NCBI RefSeq assembly: GCF_021502725.1
Contig: NZ_JAKFFS010000001.1
Location: 1,426,001-1,490,000 of the forward strand
Direction: 5' to 3'
Length of the DNA: 64,000 nucleotides
Source of the DNA: Dyadobacter sp. CY345
GTDB taxonomy: Bacteria > Bacteroidota > Bacteroidia > Cytophagales > Spirosomataceae
Positions 1 to 8,446 of the stretch are shown here, in pieces. Position 1 is the first letter of the stretch. Every line of letters begins with the position of its first letter. The position numbers and the translations under genes are program-made. Below the pieces are notes generated by a model. That model ran no database searches and was not told the DNA's origin. It worked only from the letters and a program-made list of their open reading frames with translations.

Positions 1-417
1 GCTTCAGGGAATCGCAAAGGTGTTTTAGATATCGCTGCAGGTCAGCCAGGCGCTGCTATGTATACGAATGCTAATGACGGATATACATTTCTGAAATTTG
101 AAGGTACCTCTGCATCCGCACCCAGTGGCAAGTTCGAATATCAGATTAAAGGTTTTGGAGGCGCAGCCACAAAAACCGCAAATAATATTAAAACAATAAA
201 TATTCCATTTACGGGTACGGTGGCCAGTGTAACAACGTCAAAATCGCCGCAGGCACATCTTCTGATAAATATTTTGAAAATATTTGACGGGAATACAAAG
301 GTAAGCATTGCAGGTTTGCCGCAAGCTACGACGCCGGCATTGACTGTACCGTTAGCCAATAACCTAATGACGATGTTCACATTGGATCATATTCATCCGA
401 CTTCCAGTGCTCATTGA
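1..417 (+). CDS. MbnP-like lipoprotein, C-terminal part (copy A, starts before window)
   Basis: The reading frame is open from base 1, so this is the end of a gene that begins upstream. It aligns along its length with the two complete MbnP-like proteins at 2617 and 5139, for example GYTFLKFEGTSA here against GYIFVKLEGTSS. MbnP proteins are periplasmic or lipid-anchored copper binders; in methanobactin operons the partner di-haem enzyme MbnH oxidises a Trp of MbnP to kynurenine. The gene for a di-haem peroxidase follows 18 bp later. The W-x-W pair seen in the other copies (YWAW, AWMW) is replaced here by YTNA (bases 61-72), so this copy lacks the aromatic pair. Family assignment rests on paralogy with its neighbours; the lipoprotein signal lies outside the window. 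Confidence 0.75.
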   Translation, partial: ASGNRKGVLDIAAGQPGAAMYTNANDGYTFLKFEGTSASAPSGKFEYQIKGFGGAATKTANNIKTINIPFTGTVASVTTSKSPQAHLLINILKIFDGNTKVSIAGLPQATTPALTVPLANNLMTMFTLDHIHPTSSAH

Positions 418-435
418 TTATAACTGTCAAAATCT

Positions 436-1575
436 GTGAAATCAATTAGAAAATTAATACTTCAAAAAGTTTTGGTAATGCCTGCTTTGGTATTATTGAC
501 AGGTGCGGCGTGGCTTACGGTGCTGGTTGGTGCTTGTAAATCGGAGGATAGTGTCGAGCCCGAAGATAATGCTCCAACGCTATTGGTATGGAAAAAGCCT
601 GCTAATTTTCCGGATCCGGTTTATGACCTATCAAAAAATCCATTAACCGTTGAGGGCGTTGAACTTGGGAAATTTTTGTTTTATGATGGAATGCTTTCCC
701 GGACCAATGTTATTGGCTGTGGAACCTGTCACCAGCAACAATCAGCGTTCACACATCATGGTCACGAATTGAGCCACGGTGTTGATGATCAGCTCGGTAA
801 GCGAAATACGCCTTCGATTCAGAACATGGCCTGGAACCCACTTTTCTTTTGGGACGGCGGCGTTCGTGATATGGATTTTGTTCCTTTCAACCCGATTGAA
901 AATCCTGTTGAAATGGGAGAAACAGTAAATCATGTTTTAGAAAAACTAAGGTTAACACCGGATAAATCAGCCAAAATTCCAGTCGATTATCCAAATATGT
1001 TCAAAGCCGCGTTTGGCACGCCTGAGATTACGACTGAACGCATGATGAAAGCCCTTTCCCAGTTTATGACTACGCTGGTTTCTGCAGAGTCGAGGTATGA
1101 CAAATTCGCGATGGGCGACGTAACGGCACTTTCTGTGGAGGAGAAGGAAGGATTAATACTTTTTCGGAAAAATTGCAGCTCCTGCCACGAGGGCGAATTG
1201 TTTACCAATTTCAGTTTTCGAAACAACGGCTTGGCGCCTTTGAAAAACGAAGATCTGGGACGGTTTGATGTTACCCGCAGAGAATCAGACCGAAATACCT
1301 TTAAGGTTCCGAGTCTGCGAAATGTGAGTTTTACTGCGCCTTATATGCACGACGGCCGCTACAAAACGCTGGGTGAAGTACTTGAACACTATACCGACAA
1401 GGTGACGAATTTGCCAACGCTGGACTCTGCATTTATTCAGAAAAGTGGAAAAACAGGTCTAAACCTGACAGATATCGAAAAGGAAAGTATCATTGCGTTT
1501 TTGAGAACGCTTAGCGACGATAATTTTATAAAAAATAATGCTTTTTCCGATCCGGGAATTGGTAACGCCTTTTAA
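436..1575 (+). CDS. Di-haem cytochrome c peroxidase, MbnH/MauG-like lipoprotein (copy A)
   Basis: A 379-residue protein with a GTG start, a hydrophobic leader and a lipobox ending at Cys34 (LVGAC). Two c-type haem motifs are present, CGTCH at residues 95-99 and CSSCH at 247-251, with the APYMHDGR segment typical of bacterial di-haem peroxidases and MauG-type enzymes towards the C-terminus. Such enzymes reduce peroxide or oxidise a partner protein in the periplasm. Position directly after an MbnP-like gene, repeated three times in this locus, suggests the MbnH role of oxidising a Trp of MbnP. It is very similar to copy B at 3463, which implies a tandem duplication. Ordinary cytochrome c peroxidase activity cannot be excluded. 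Confidence 0.88.
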   Translation: MKSIRKLILQKVLVMPALVLLTGAAWLTVLVGACKSEDSVEPEDNAPTLLVWKKPANFPDPVYDLSKNPLTVEGVELGKFLFYDGMLSRTNVIGCGTCHQQQSAFTHHGHELSHGVDDQLGKRNTPSIQNMAWNPLFFWDGGVRDMDFVPFNPIENPVEMGETVNHVLEKLRLTPDKSAKIPVDYPNMFKAAFGTPEITTERMMKALSQFMTTLVSAESRYDKFAMGDVTALSVEEKEGLILFRKNCSSCHEGELFTNFSFRNNGLAPLKNEDLGRFDVTRRESDRNTFKVPSLRNVSFTAPYMHDGRYKTLGEVLEHYTDKVTNLPTLDSAFIQKSGKTGLNLTDIEKESIIAFLRTLSDDNFIKNNAFSDPGIGNAF

Positions 1576-1585
1576 CATATTAACA

Positions 1586-2491
1586 ATGAAAACATTTCGA
1601 TTTTTTCTTTTAACACTTTTATTGCCAGCCGCTTCACAAGCCTGTGATATCTGCGGTTGTGCAAATAGTGGATCGTATTTTGGTCTTATGCCGCAGTCGA
1701 ATAAATCGGTGATCGGGATTCGGTATAATTACCTCAGTTTCACAACCCATCCAAATAGCCAGGTTTTGAGAACTGAGGAGAAATTTAATGTCACGGAACT
1801 TTACGCAAGGTTTTTCCCAATTAAGCGGGTACAGGTTATGGCTTTTTTGCCATATCGAATGGATCAGCAGGTTACAACTTCTGGTACCAAAAAACAAAAT
1901 GGACTGGGTGATATGACGCTTCTGGCAAATTACAATATTCTGAACACGCTTATGGATACCGAAAGCAGCTCAAAATTCAGCCATACTTTGCTTGTTGGTG
2001 GCGGTATAAAGCTGCCAACCGGACGATTCAAGTATGATGAAAATGATGTCTTACAGGTTGCAAATGCCAATTTTCAGCCTGGCACAGGAAGTACAGATTT
2101 CATCGTTAACGCATTTTATACTGTAAATCTTAATCAATGGGGTTTGGGTGTAAATGTTTCCAGAAAATTTAATACCACCAATTCCCAAGACTACAAGTTT
2201 GGTAACCAGCTTTTTGGAACGATGGATCTTTACCGTTCTTTCAAAGTTGGAAAAATAACCCTGACGCCAACCTTCGGATTATATGCTGAGCAGTCGGGCA
2301 GAGGCAGGAAAAATGAGCTTCTTTTAGATGAAACCGGAGGAAAACAATTGAACGGAACGGTTGGTGTGCATTTGTTTTCAAACCGCTGGACATTGGGTGT
2401 CAACGGTCAAAAACCGATAAGCCAGAGAAGCAACTCAGGACATGTGGTTGCCAAGGAGAGAGTGTTGGTGCAGTTAGGATTTCTTTTCTGA
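1586..2491 (+). CDS. Outer-membrane beta-barrel protein with N-terminal CDICGC motif
   Basis: The chosen ATG gives a 301-residue protein with a clean Sec signal peptide (MKTFRFFLLTLLLPAASQA) whose mature N-terminus begins CDICGC, a likely metal or disulfide site. A longer frame from 1538 would overlap the peroxidase gene and bury the signal. The rest is alternating short beta-strands rich in aromatic and Gly residues, ending in a terminal Phe (LGFLF), as in outer-membrane barrels of the transporter or phenol-degradation MetA type. It lies 10 bp after peroxidase copy A and ahead of the second MbnP-like gene, so it is probably part of the same metal or redox locus. The substrate is unknown. Confidence 0.75.
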   Translation: MKTFRFFLLTLLLPAASQACDICGCANSGSYFGLMPQSNKSVIGIRYNYLSFTTHPNSQVLRTEEKFNVTELYARFFPIKRVQVMAFLPYRMDQQVTTSGTKKQNGLGDMTLLANYNILNTLMDTESSSKFSHTLLVGGGIKLPTGRFKYDENDVLQVANANFQPGTGSTDFIVNAFYTVNLNQWGLGVNVSRKFNTTNSQDYKFGNQLFGTMDLYRSFKVGKITLTPTFGLYAEQSGRGRKNELLLDETGGKQLNGTVGVHLFSNRWTLGVNGQKPISQRSNSGHVVAKERVLVQLGFLF

Positions 2492-2616
2492 TTTGACTAA
2501 AATTAATGTGTCCGATTCTGCTGTTTTATATAATGAATCGATCTGTTGAGCCGTTTTTGAATATAACCGGCTGATCAATCAAAATAAAATCCAGGTATTG
2601 ATTTCGTGAAAAAAAT

Positions 2617-3456
2617 ATGAAAAAATTAATTTATTTATCCTCGATGCTCTTCATCGGCGCATGTCTTATCGTTGCATGTCAGTACTCAGGTCCAGAAGTT
2701 GGTCCTCCATTGATTATTCCCGAAGGCCGTATGGTTCTTAAGTTTGACAATATTGCCGGGAACGAAGATCTCGTGTTAGATAATAAAACCTATTCAAACA
2801 GCTTTGGAGAAGACTTGACGATATCAAAATTTAATTATTTCGTTTCAAATTTTAAACTCCTGGAAGAAGGCGGAGATAGCTACACAATACCACAGGATTC
2901 AAGCTATTTTAGGATTGTCGAAGCAGATCCTAAAACTCAAACGGTTATCTTGAATGGAATTCCACAGGGAAAATATACTGGAATTGAATATATCATCGGC
3001 GTTGACAGTTTGCGAAGTGTTTCAGGTATCGAAAAAAGGGGAGGGGCATTGGATCCTTCGGGCGATATGGCAGGTGACGGCATGTATTGGGCGTGGACGT
3101 CGGGTTATATTTTTGTAAAACTTGAAGGAACTTCATCAAAATCCAGCTCCTCAAACGGCAAGTTTTACTATCATATAGGGTTCTATGGAGGGTTTGATAG
3201 TGAGAATAAAACTGTCAATAACATCAAAAACGTAAAGATAAATTTTGCAGGAGAAAAGGCGGTTGTGACCGGTGACAGTGTTCCTGAGGTACGTTTAACA
3301 GCTGATGTACTGAAAGTTTTCAATGGTCCGGATCCGGTAAGCGTGGAAAAAAATCCAGGTATCATGTTTGATTTTACACTGTCATCCGGTGTGGCGAATA
3401 ATTATAAATCTATGTTTGGTTTTGGGGAAATAAAGCAGAACAGTCTGGCTAAATAG
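2617..3456 (+). CDS. MbnP-like copper-binding lipoprotein (copy B)
   Basis: A complete 279-residue lipoprotein with lipobox Cys21 (LIVAC). It shows features shared by the three copies: an early strand-rich region (MVLKFDNIAGNEDLVL), the SKFNYFVSNFKLL segment, an IPQGKYTGIEYIIGVD segment, and a YWAWTSGYIF motif with Trp158 and Trp160. In MbnP a Trp is converted to kynurenine by MbnH and the modified protein binds copper; the W-x-W here is the plausible target, but that is inference. It is followed 6 bp later by di-haem enzyme copy B, so the two are almost certainly co-transcribed. Confidence 0.82.
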   Translation: MKKLIYLSSMLFIGACLIVACQYSGPEVGPPLIIPEGRMVLKFDNIAGNEDLVLDNKTYSNSFGEDLTISKFNYFVSNFKLLEEGGDSYTIPQDSSYFRIVEADPKTQTVILNGIPQGKYTGIEYIIGVDSLRSVSGIEKRGGALDPSGDMAGDGMYWAWTSGYIFVKLEGTSSKSSSSNGKFYYHIGFYGGFDSENKTVNNIKNVKINFAGEKAVVTGDSVPEVRLTADVLKVFNGPDPVSVEKNPGIMFDFTLSSGVANNYKSMFGFGEIKQNSLAK

Positions 3457-3462
3457 GAATAT

Positions 3463-4608
3463 ATGGATCATGGATTTTTTAAGGTTTTGAAAAGGACAGG
3501 CTTGCTTCCGGGCATGCTGATTTTGCTGATGCAAGTCGGTATTTCCTGTTCCTCTGGCTCCGGAGGAAACACGGAAGACCCAGGTCCCGATCCTGAACCG
3601 ACAAATTCTACTTCATTGCGGTGGGTGAAACCTGCACATTTCCCTGATCCTGTATATGATCTGACAAAAAATCCGCTAACCGTTGAAGGTGTTCTGCTTG
3701 GTAAATTTTTGTTTTATGACGGAATTCTGTCGCGCACAAATGTCATTGGCTGCGGTACCTGTCACCAGCAATCATCCGCATTTACGCACCATGGACATGA
3801 ACTGAGCCACGGCGTGGATGACCAGCTCGGGACACGTAATGCTCCTTCCGTTCAGAATATGGCCTGGAATACTTCTTTTTTCTGGGATGGAAATGTCCAC
3901 GTTCTCGACTCGGTGCCGCTGAATCCAATTCAGAATAAAGTTGAGATGGATGAAACCATGGATAATATCCTGGCCAAACTCAGAGCGACGCCGAATACGA
4001 GTACCAAGGTGCAGGTCGATTATCCAAAATTGTTCAAAGCTGCTTATGGAACAAATGAAATTACCTCTGCACGGGTTAGAAAAGCATTGTCACAGTTTAT
4101 GATGACGATGGTTTCTGCCAACTCAAAATATGATTATTTCGTTCTCGGAGATGCGGCTGCGTTGACAACAGAGGAGAAAACCGGTATGACACTTTTTAAA
4201 CAAAAGTGTTCGTCGTGCCATGCTGGAGAGCTTTTTACTGATGTCAGTTATCGCAATAATGGGTTACCGCCGATCAAAATTGATGACCAGGGGAGATACG
4301 CCGTTACTAAAAATGAATCTGACCGTTATAAATTCAAGGTGCCAAGTTTGAGAAATATTGCGCTGACAGCGCCGTATATGCATGACGGAAGATTTGCCAC
4401 ACTGGAACAGGTACTTAATCATTACAGCGACAACATGCAGTCATCCGCGACACTCGATGATATTTTCAAATCTCCAACAGGGAAAACAGGTATCAGTTTG
4501 ACCTCTGCTGAGAAGCAAAGTATCATTCTTTTTTTAAGGACTTTGAGCGACGATCAATTCGTGCGAAGTGCAGAATTAGCCGACCCAGGTGTCGGAAATG
4601 CTTTTTAA
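3463..4608 (+). CDS. Di-haem cytochrome c peroxidase, MbnH/MauG-like lipoprotein (copy B)
   Basis: A 381-residue protein with lipobox Cys29 (VGISC), a Gly/Pro/Asp-rich linker after the anchor, haem motifs CGTCH at 97-101 and CSSCH at 249-253, and the APYMHDGR segment. It is near-identical to copy A through much of the first haem domain (PDPVYDLTKNPLTVEGV, FTHHGHELSHGVDDQLG), showing a recent duplication of the whole MbnP-MbnH unit. It probably acts at the periplasmic face of a membrane on MbnP copy B. The small Cys-motif gene follows after 9 bp, so at least three genes form this operon. Confidence 0.88.
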   Translation: MDHGFFKVLKRTGLLPGMLILLMQVGISCSSGSGGNTEDPGPDPEPTNSTSLRWVKPAHFPDPVYDLTKNPLTVEGVLLGKFLFYDGILSRTNVIGCGTCHQQSSAFTHHGHELSHGVDDQLGTRNAPSVQNMAWNTSFFWDGNVHVLDSVPLNPIQNKVEMDETMDNILAKLRATPNTSTKVQVDYPKLFKAAYGTNEITSARVRKALSQFMMTMVSANSKYDYFVLGDAAALTTEEKTGMTLFKQKCSSCHAGELFTDVSYRNNGLPPIKIDDQGRYAVTKNESDRYKFKVPSLRNIALTAPYMHDGRFATLEQVLNHYSDNMQSSATLDDIFKSPTGKTGISLTSAEKQSIILFLRTLSDDQFVRSAELADPGVGNAF

Positions 4609-4617
4609 ATTATTCTA

Positions 4618-4995
4618 ATGCGTTCGTTTTTAGCATATATCTTACTGTTTTCAGTCATGCTGCCCACGATTAGTCCGTGGGGGACGATCGCGTATTTTCA
4701 TTTAAACAGGGAGTATATCGCAAAGGTGCTTTGTGAAAATCGCCAGCGCCCGGAGTTGAAATGTAATGGTCAATGTTATCTGGCAAAAAAACTGAAACAA
4801 CAGGAAGACAATAAGGACAAGGAAACCACAAATCGTGTTCAAAATCTTCCGGTTTTGCAGCTCTTTACGCAAGCTGTTGTCTCATTTAAATTCAGTACCG
4901 ACAACTATTATTTTTTAGATAATCCTTTGTTTTTCTATCAATTAGCAGTTTATATTTCTCCCGATTCCCGTTTATTAAGACCGCCACAAGTTTAA
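4618..4995 (+). CDS. Small membrane-anchored protein with conserved Cys motif
   Basis: A 125-residue protein with an N-terminal hydrophobic segment (residues 1-27) followed by VLCENRQRPELKCNGQCYL, three cysteines in a C-x9-C-x3-C arrangement, then a charged KKLKQQED stretch and a hydrophobic C-terminal half. Short proteins of this pattern are found in Bacteroidota beside metal-related genes, but I know of no assigned function. The Cys triad could bind copper or form a disulfide. Being 9 bp downstream of di-haem enzyme copy B, it is likely part of that operon and may assist copper delivery; that role is inference. Confidence 0.7.
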   Translation: MRSFLAYILLFSVMLPTISPWGTIAYFHLNREYIAKVLCENRQRPELKCNGQCYLAKKLKQQEDNKDKETTNRVQNLPVLQLFTQAVVSFKFSTDNYYFLDNPLFFYQLAVYISPDSRLLRPPQV

Positions 4996-5138
4996 ATAAT
5001 TGATCACAAATTTAGTGTTTTAGTACATCTTTTCCTGTCAGGGCTACTGTGCTGGAGACGATGTGACCGGACATTTTTTGTCCGTATTCAACTTATTTTT
5101 TCAATTATTTCACAAAGCGTTTTAATAAACAATTTACT

Positions 5139-5930
5139 ATGAAACGAATTCTCATTTTCGCTTTTGCAACATTCCTTTTCTCTTCTTGCGATGATAATGA
5201 TGATACAACAGATGTACAACCTGTTGAAAATGCAAAAACAACCATCACTTTCGACGCACGTGTGGGCAACGCAGATTTTGCTTTGAACAAAGATTTTACA
5301 ATCGGGAGCAGAACATATAATTTTTCAAAGTTGCGTTACTGGGTTAGCAACGTGACACTTATTGATGCCAAAGGCACTGAATATCTGATCCCGGATTCGT
5401 ACTATTTGATGGAGGAAGTGGGGGATCTGAATCTTTCAGGTACAATTTCCGACAGCCTGACTTATCCCGCGCGCAAAAGAGAGTCGATTGATGTAGAGGA
5501 TATTCCGGCGGGAGAATATAAGAGCATCAAATTCTCGATTGGAATAGATGCCAAACACAATGATAATCTGAGTTTGCAGGCAGGCGAGTTGTCCATTGCC
5601 AATGGGATGAGCAACATTGCCTGGATGTGGCATACGAGCTATATTTTTTCGTCGGTTGCGGGATCTGTAAAAGAAGGCACGACAAGCGCAAGTTTTCTTG
5701 CTGAAACGGGATTGAATGCAAATTATAAGACGGTTTCAATTGATTTTGCCGCACCTGTTAATTTTTCCACGGCGAAAGGCCTTGTCTTAAATCTGGATAT
5801 CACAAAGGTTATCGACGGAATTGATCTGATCAAAACGCCAAAAGTAAATGCCGCGCAAGCTGCGGTGATGTCCGCTTTGGCTACGAATTATGGAACGAAA
5901 GCATTGACTTTTGGCAGTCTTTCTAACTAA
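5139..5930 (+). CDS. MbnP-like copper-binding lipoprotein (copy C)
   Basis: A 263-residue lipoprotein with lipobox Cys17 (FSSC) and an Asp-rich stretch after the anchor. It keeps the family segments (TTITFDARVGNADFAL, SKLRYWVSNVTLI, DIPAGEYKSIKFSIGID) and the AWMWHTSYIF motif with Trp162 and Trp164, matching YWAWTSGYIF of copy B. It is the most diverged of the three copies. The di-haem enzyme gene begins 5 bp after its stop codon, so translation is probably coupled. Confidence 0.82.
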   Translation: MKRILIFAFATFLFSSCDDNDDTTDVQPVENAKTTITFDARVGNADFALNKDFTIGSRTYNFSKLRYWVSNVTLIDAKGTEYLIPDSYYLMEEVGDLNLSGTISDSLTYPARKRESIDVEDIPAGEYKSIKFSIGIDAKHNDNLSLQAGELSIANGMSNIAWMWHTSYIFSSVAGSVKEGTTSASFLAETGLNANYKTVSIDFAAPVNFSTAKGLVLNLDITKVIDGIDLIKTPKVNAAQAAVMSALATNYGTKALTFGSLSN

Positions 5931-5935
5931 GAAGA

Positions 5936-6994
5936 GTGAAATTTTTGAAAAAAAATCTCTTATATACTGTCGGATTGAGTCTCGTTTTAACTGCTTGCGG
6001 TAAAGAAGAGTCAGTTGATCCGGAGCCGCTGAACTTTCAGTTCGTGGTTCCGGACAACTTTCCACAGCCCGTCTGGGACACAGAAAATCCCATGACCAGA
6101 AATGGTATCGAGTTGGGTAGAATGCTTTTCTATGATGTGCGGTTGTCAGGAAACAATAAAATTTCCTGTGCGAGTTGTCATGATCAGAAGCTGGCGTTCA
6201 GTGACGGTAAAGCGCTGAGCAGCAACGGTGTTTCGGGTACTGTACTTCATCGTCACACACCTGCATTGATCAACCTTGCCTGGGCAAATAATGGTCTTTT
6301 CTGGGATGGAGGCTCAACAAACCTGGAATCGCAGGCATTTGGACCACTGACAGCGGCAGATGAAATGCAACAGGATTTGTTCGAACTTGTCGACGAACTT
6401 AACAACGTGCCTGAATATGTAAAACAGTTTGACCTGGTTTTTGAGGATAAAATCAGCTCTCAGAATATAGTGAAAGCGCTGGCACAATTTCAAAGAACAC
6501 TGGTATCCTCAAATTCCAGGTACGACAAGTTCAGGAGAAATGAGCCGGGAGGAGATTTGTCGCCGACAGAATTGCACGGATTGGAGCTGGTACGGCAAAA
6601 ATGTCAAAGCTGTCATGCGGGCGAATTATTTACGGATAATAGTTTTCATAACAACGGAATCGATGCTGATTTCGATAATGATCAATATGAGGGACTTTTT
6701 CAGGGAAGGTTCAGGGTTAGTTATAATCCGGCTGATCTGGGAAGTTTCAAAACACCCACACTTCGTAACGTCGCGCTCACGGCACCGTATATGCACGACG
6801 GAAGATTTACAAATCTTGAAGATGTGATTGATCATTATTCTCAAAAGATATTGGTTTCACCAACGCTGGATAAACAGATACCAAACAATGGATTTCAGTT
6901 TAGTGTCGTGGAAAAGGAAGCGATAATGGCATTTTTAAAAACACTCACAGATGAGGAATTTGTAACAAACAGTGAATTTAGCTCGCCGCGATGA
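5936..6994 (+). CDS. Di-haem cytochrome c peroxidase, MbnH/MauG-like lipoprotein (copy C)
   Basis: A 352-residue protein with a GTG start, lipobox Cys21 (LTAC) and haem motifs CASCH at 78-82 and CQSCH at 223-227, followed by APYMHDGR. Shorter and clearly diverged from copies A and B (no FTHHGHELSHG block), so it derives from an older duplication. Likely partner is MbnP copy C immediately upstream. The remaining genes of the locus, a His-rich lipoprotein and a SCO protein, follow on the same strand. Confidence 0.87.
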   Translation: MKFLKKNLLYTVGLSLVLTACGKEESVDPEPLNFQFVVPDNFPQPVWDTENPMTRNGIELGRMLFYDVRLSGNNKISCASCHDQKLAFSDGKALSSNGVSGTVLHRHTPALINLAWANNGLFWDGGSTNLESQAFGPLTAADEMQQDLFELVDELNNVPEYVKQFDLVFEDKISSQNIVKALAQFQRTLVSSNSRYDKFRRNEPGGDLSPTELHGLELVRQKCQSCHAGELFTDNSFHNNGIDADFDNDQYEGLFQGRFRVSYNPADLGSFKTPTLRNVALTAPYMHDGRFTNLEDVIDHYSQKILVSPTLDKQIPNNGFQFSVVEKEAIMAFLKTLTDEEFVTNSEFSSPR

Positions 6995-7050
6995 TGGTTT
7001 TAACTCAACAAATACACAAACATAAAATCAATTATTCAATTATATAGGTT

Positions 7051-7530
7051 ATGAAAAAGTACATTTTAACAGCTCTGACGATCACCTTTTTATATGGTTG
7101 TAACAGTGCGAACGATAAGAAAAATGAACATCAAGAGCATACGCATCACGATTCTGACATTCCGGTAAGCGACCAAACTCAGGAAATGCTTGCCATTCAC
7201 GATAGCATCATGCCGCACATGGATAAGCTGATGGATTACAAAAAGCAGATCAGTGTGGACATGAAAAAAACAGACAGTCTGATGGCGATAAAATCCAGTG
7301 ACGCTTTAAAAGCGAGAAAAGAAGAAGCTCAAAAACTGCATGCCGAACTTGACAGCGCGGATAAGGCGATGATGGGATGGATGCACGGGCTCAAATTGGA
7401 CACATTGAAATTGCTTGATAAAACGCAGGCCGAAGCTTACGTGGCGGATCAGAAAACGAAGATCGAAAATGTAAAAGTCCTTATGACAAAAAGTTTGAAG
7501 GACGCCAGCGACTTTATTGACAATAACTAA
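7051..7530 (+). CDS. His-rich helical lipoprotein
   Basis: A 159-residue protein with lipobox Cys16 (LYGC) and a mature N-terminus rich in His (HQEHTHHDSD), then mostly charged helix with regularly spaced Met, Lys and Glu, likely coiled coil. Similar small proteins of Bacteroidota are sometimes labelled viral A-type inclusion protein, a name that carries no function. The His cluster and its place between a di-haem enzyme and a SCO protein suggest metal (copper) binding in the periplasm; this is inference. The SCO gene follows after 8 bp. Confidence 0.72.
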   Translation: MKKYILTALTITFLYGCNSANDKKNEHQEHTHHDSDIPVSDQTQEMLAIHDSIMPHMDKLMDYKKQISVDMKKTDSLMAIKSSDALKARKEEAQKLHAELDSADKAMMGWMHGLKLDTLKLLDKTQAEAYVADQKTKIENVKVLMTKSLKDASDFIDNN

Positions 7531-7538
7531 AAAGTGAT

Positions 7539-8168
7539 ATGAAAGCAAATTTGATTCTGCTTATTATTATCACGATAGTAATAGCGACAAGTTGTGAAAC
7601 TAAAAAGTTGCCGTATCTGGGTGAGCCTGATGTTGTAAAAAAAGTGGTTGACGGGAAAGAGACAGAGGAAACAATTTACCCGGTAATTCCTGATTTTTCT
7701 TTCACCAATCAGGACGGGCAAACGGTTACCCAATCGGACTTCGCAAATCAGGTATATGTGGCGGACTTCTTTTTTGTAACCTGTCCGACCATTTGTCCGA
7801 TCATGAAAAAGAATATGCTAACGGTTTATAAAGAATTTAAAGATAACCCGGACGTTAAAATTCTTTCCCATACAATTGATCCTGAACATGATACACCTGA
7901 TGTTTTAAAAAAATACGCTACGGATCTGGGTGTTACCGGATCGATGTGGCAGTTTGTAACCGGCGACCGGGAGAAAATTTATGACATCGGACAGAAACAT
8001 TATATGGTCAGTGCGATGGAAGATTCCAGTCAGGCGGGCGGTTATATTCATAGCGGGGCCTTTGTTTTAATTGATAAAGACCGGCATATCCGAGGGATGT
8101 ATGACGGGACAACCGAAGAGGGTACAAAAAAGTTAAAGGAAGATTTGAAAATACTCTTGAAAGAATAA
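7539..8168 (+). CDS. SCO family copper chaperone/thiol-disulfide protein
   Basis: A 209-residue lipoprotein (lipobox Cys19, ATSC) of the SCO1/SenC family, which delivers copper to the CuA centre of cytochrome c oxidase or acts as a thioredoxin-like redox protein. The copper ligands are visible: CPTIC (Cys82 and Cys86 in a C-x3-C) and His171 in GYIHSG. It closes the MbnP/MbnH locus and is followed by a good terminator, consistent with a copper-related function of the whole run. Confidence 0.92.
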   Translation: MKANLILLIIITIVIATSCETKKLPYLGEPDVVKKVVDGKETEETIYPVIPDFSFTNQDGQTVTQSDFANQVYVADFFFVTCPTICPIMKKNMLTVYKEFKDNPDVKILSHTIDPEHDTPDVLKKYATDLGVTGSMWQFVTGDREKIYDIGQKHYMVSAMEDSSQAGGYIHSGAFVLIDKDRHIRGMYDGTTEEGTKKLKEDLKILLKE

Positions 8169-8175
8169 ATGAAAA

Positions 8176-8208
8176 GTGGCTGAGTGAAACATCAGCCATT
8201 TTTTTTGT
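8176..8208 (+). terminator. Rho-independent terminator after SCO gene
   Basis: Stem TGGCTGA/TCAGCCA with an 8-nt loop, followed by eight T residues. It begins right after the SCO stop codon and ends the copper/redox locus. Confidence 0.85.
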
Positions 8209-8446
8209 TTTCTGATTGATACAATAAATACAAAAACTATATAACTAATTATTTTTATGATTTGCCCAGCGATTTGAACATTTTCAAGAACTATAATAAA
8301 GGCGGTATTGTTGGCTAATGATGACGCGGAGAGAAAACCGTAACATAAAAATAACAGTAAGGAAACATTCATGGCCGGTTTTGCCTGATACAAGTTCTTT
8401 TAAGCTGTTGTAAACCATTTTGTTCACACCGATTATTTCTACAAAG

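Noticed and set aside
1538-1585. Upstream extension of the outer-membrane barrel gene
   Set aside because: It overlaps the peroxidase gene and would place 16 residues before a clear signal peptide.
5139-6994. Plain cytochrome c peroxidase with an unrelated lipoprotein
   Set aside because: The same two families are paired three times in a row, so a functional link is far more likely than chance adjacency.
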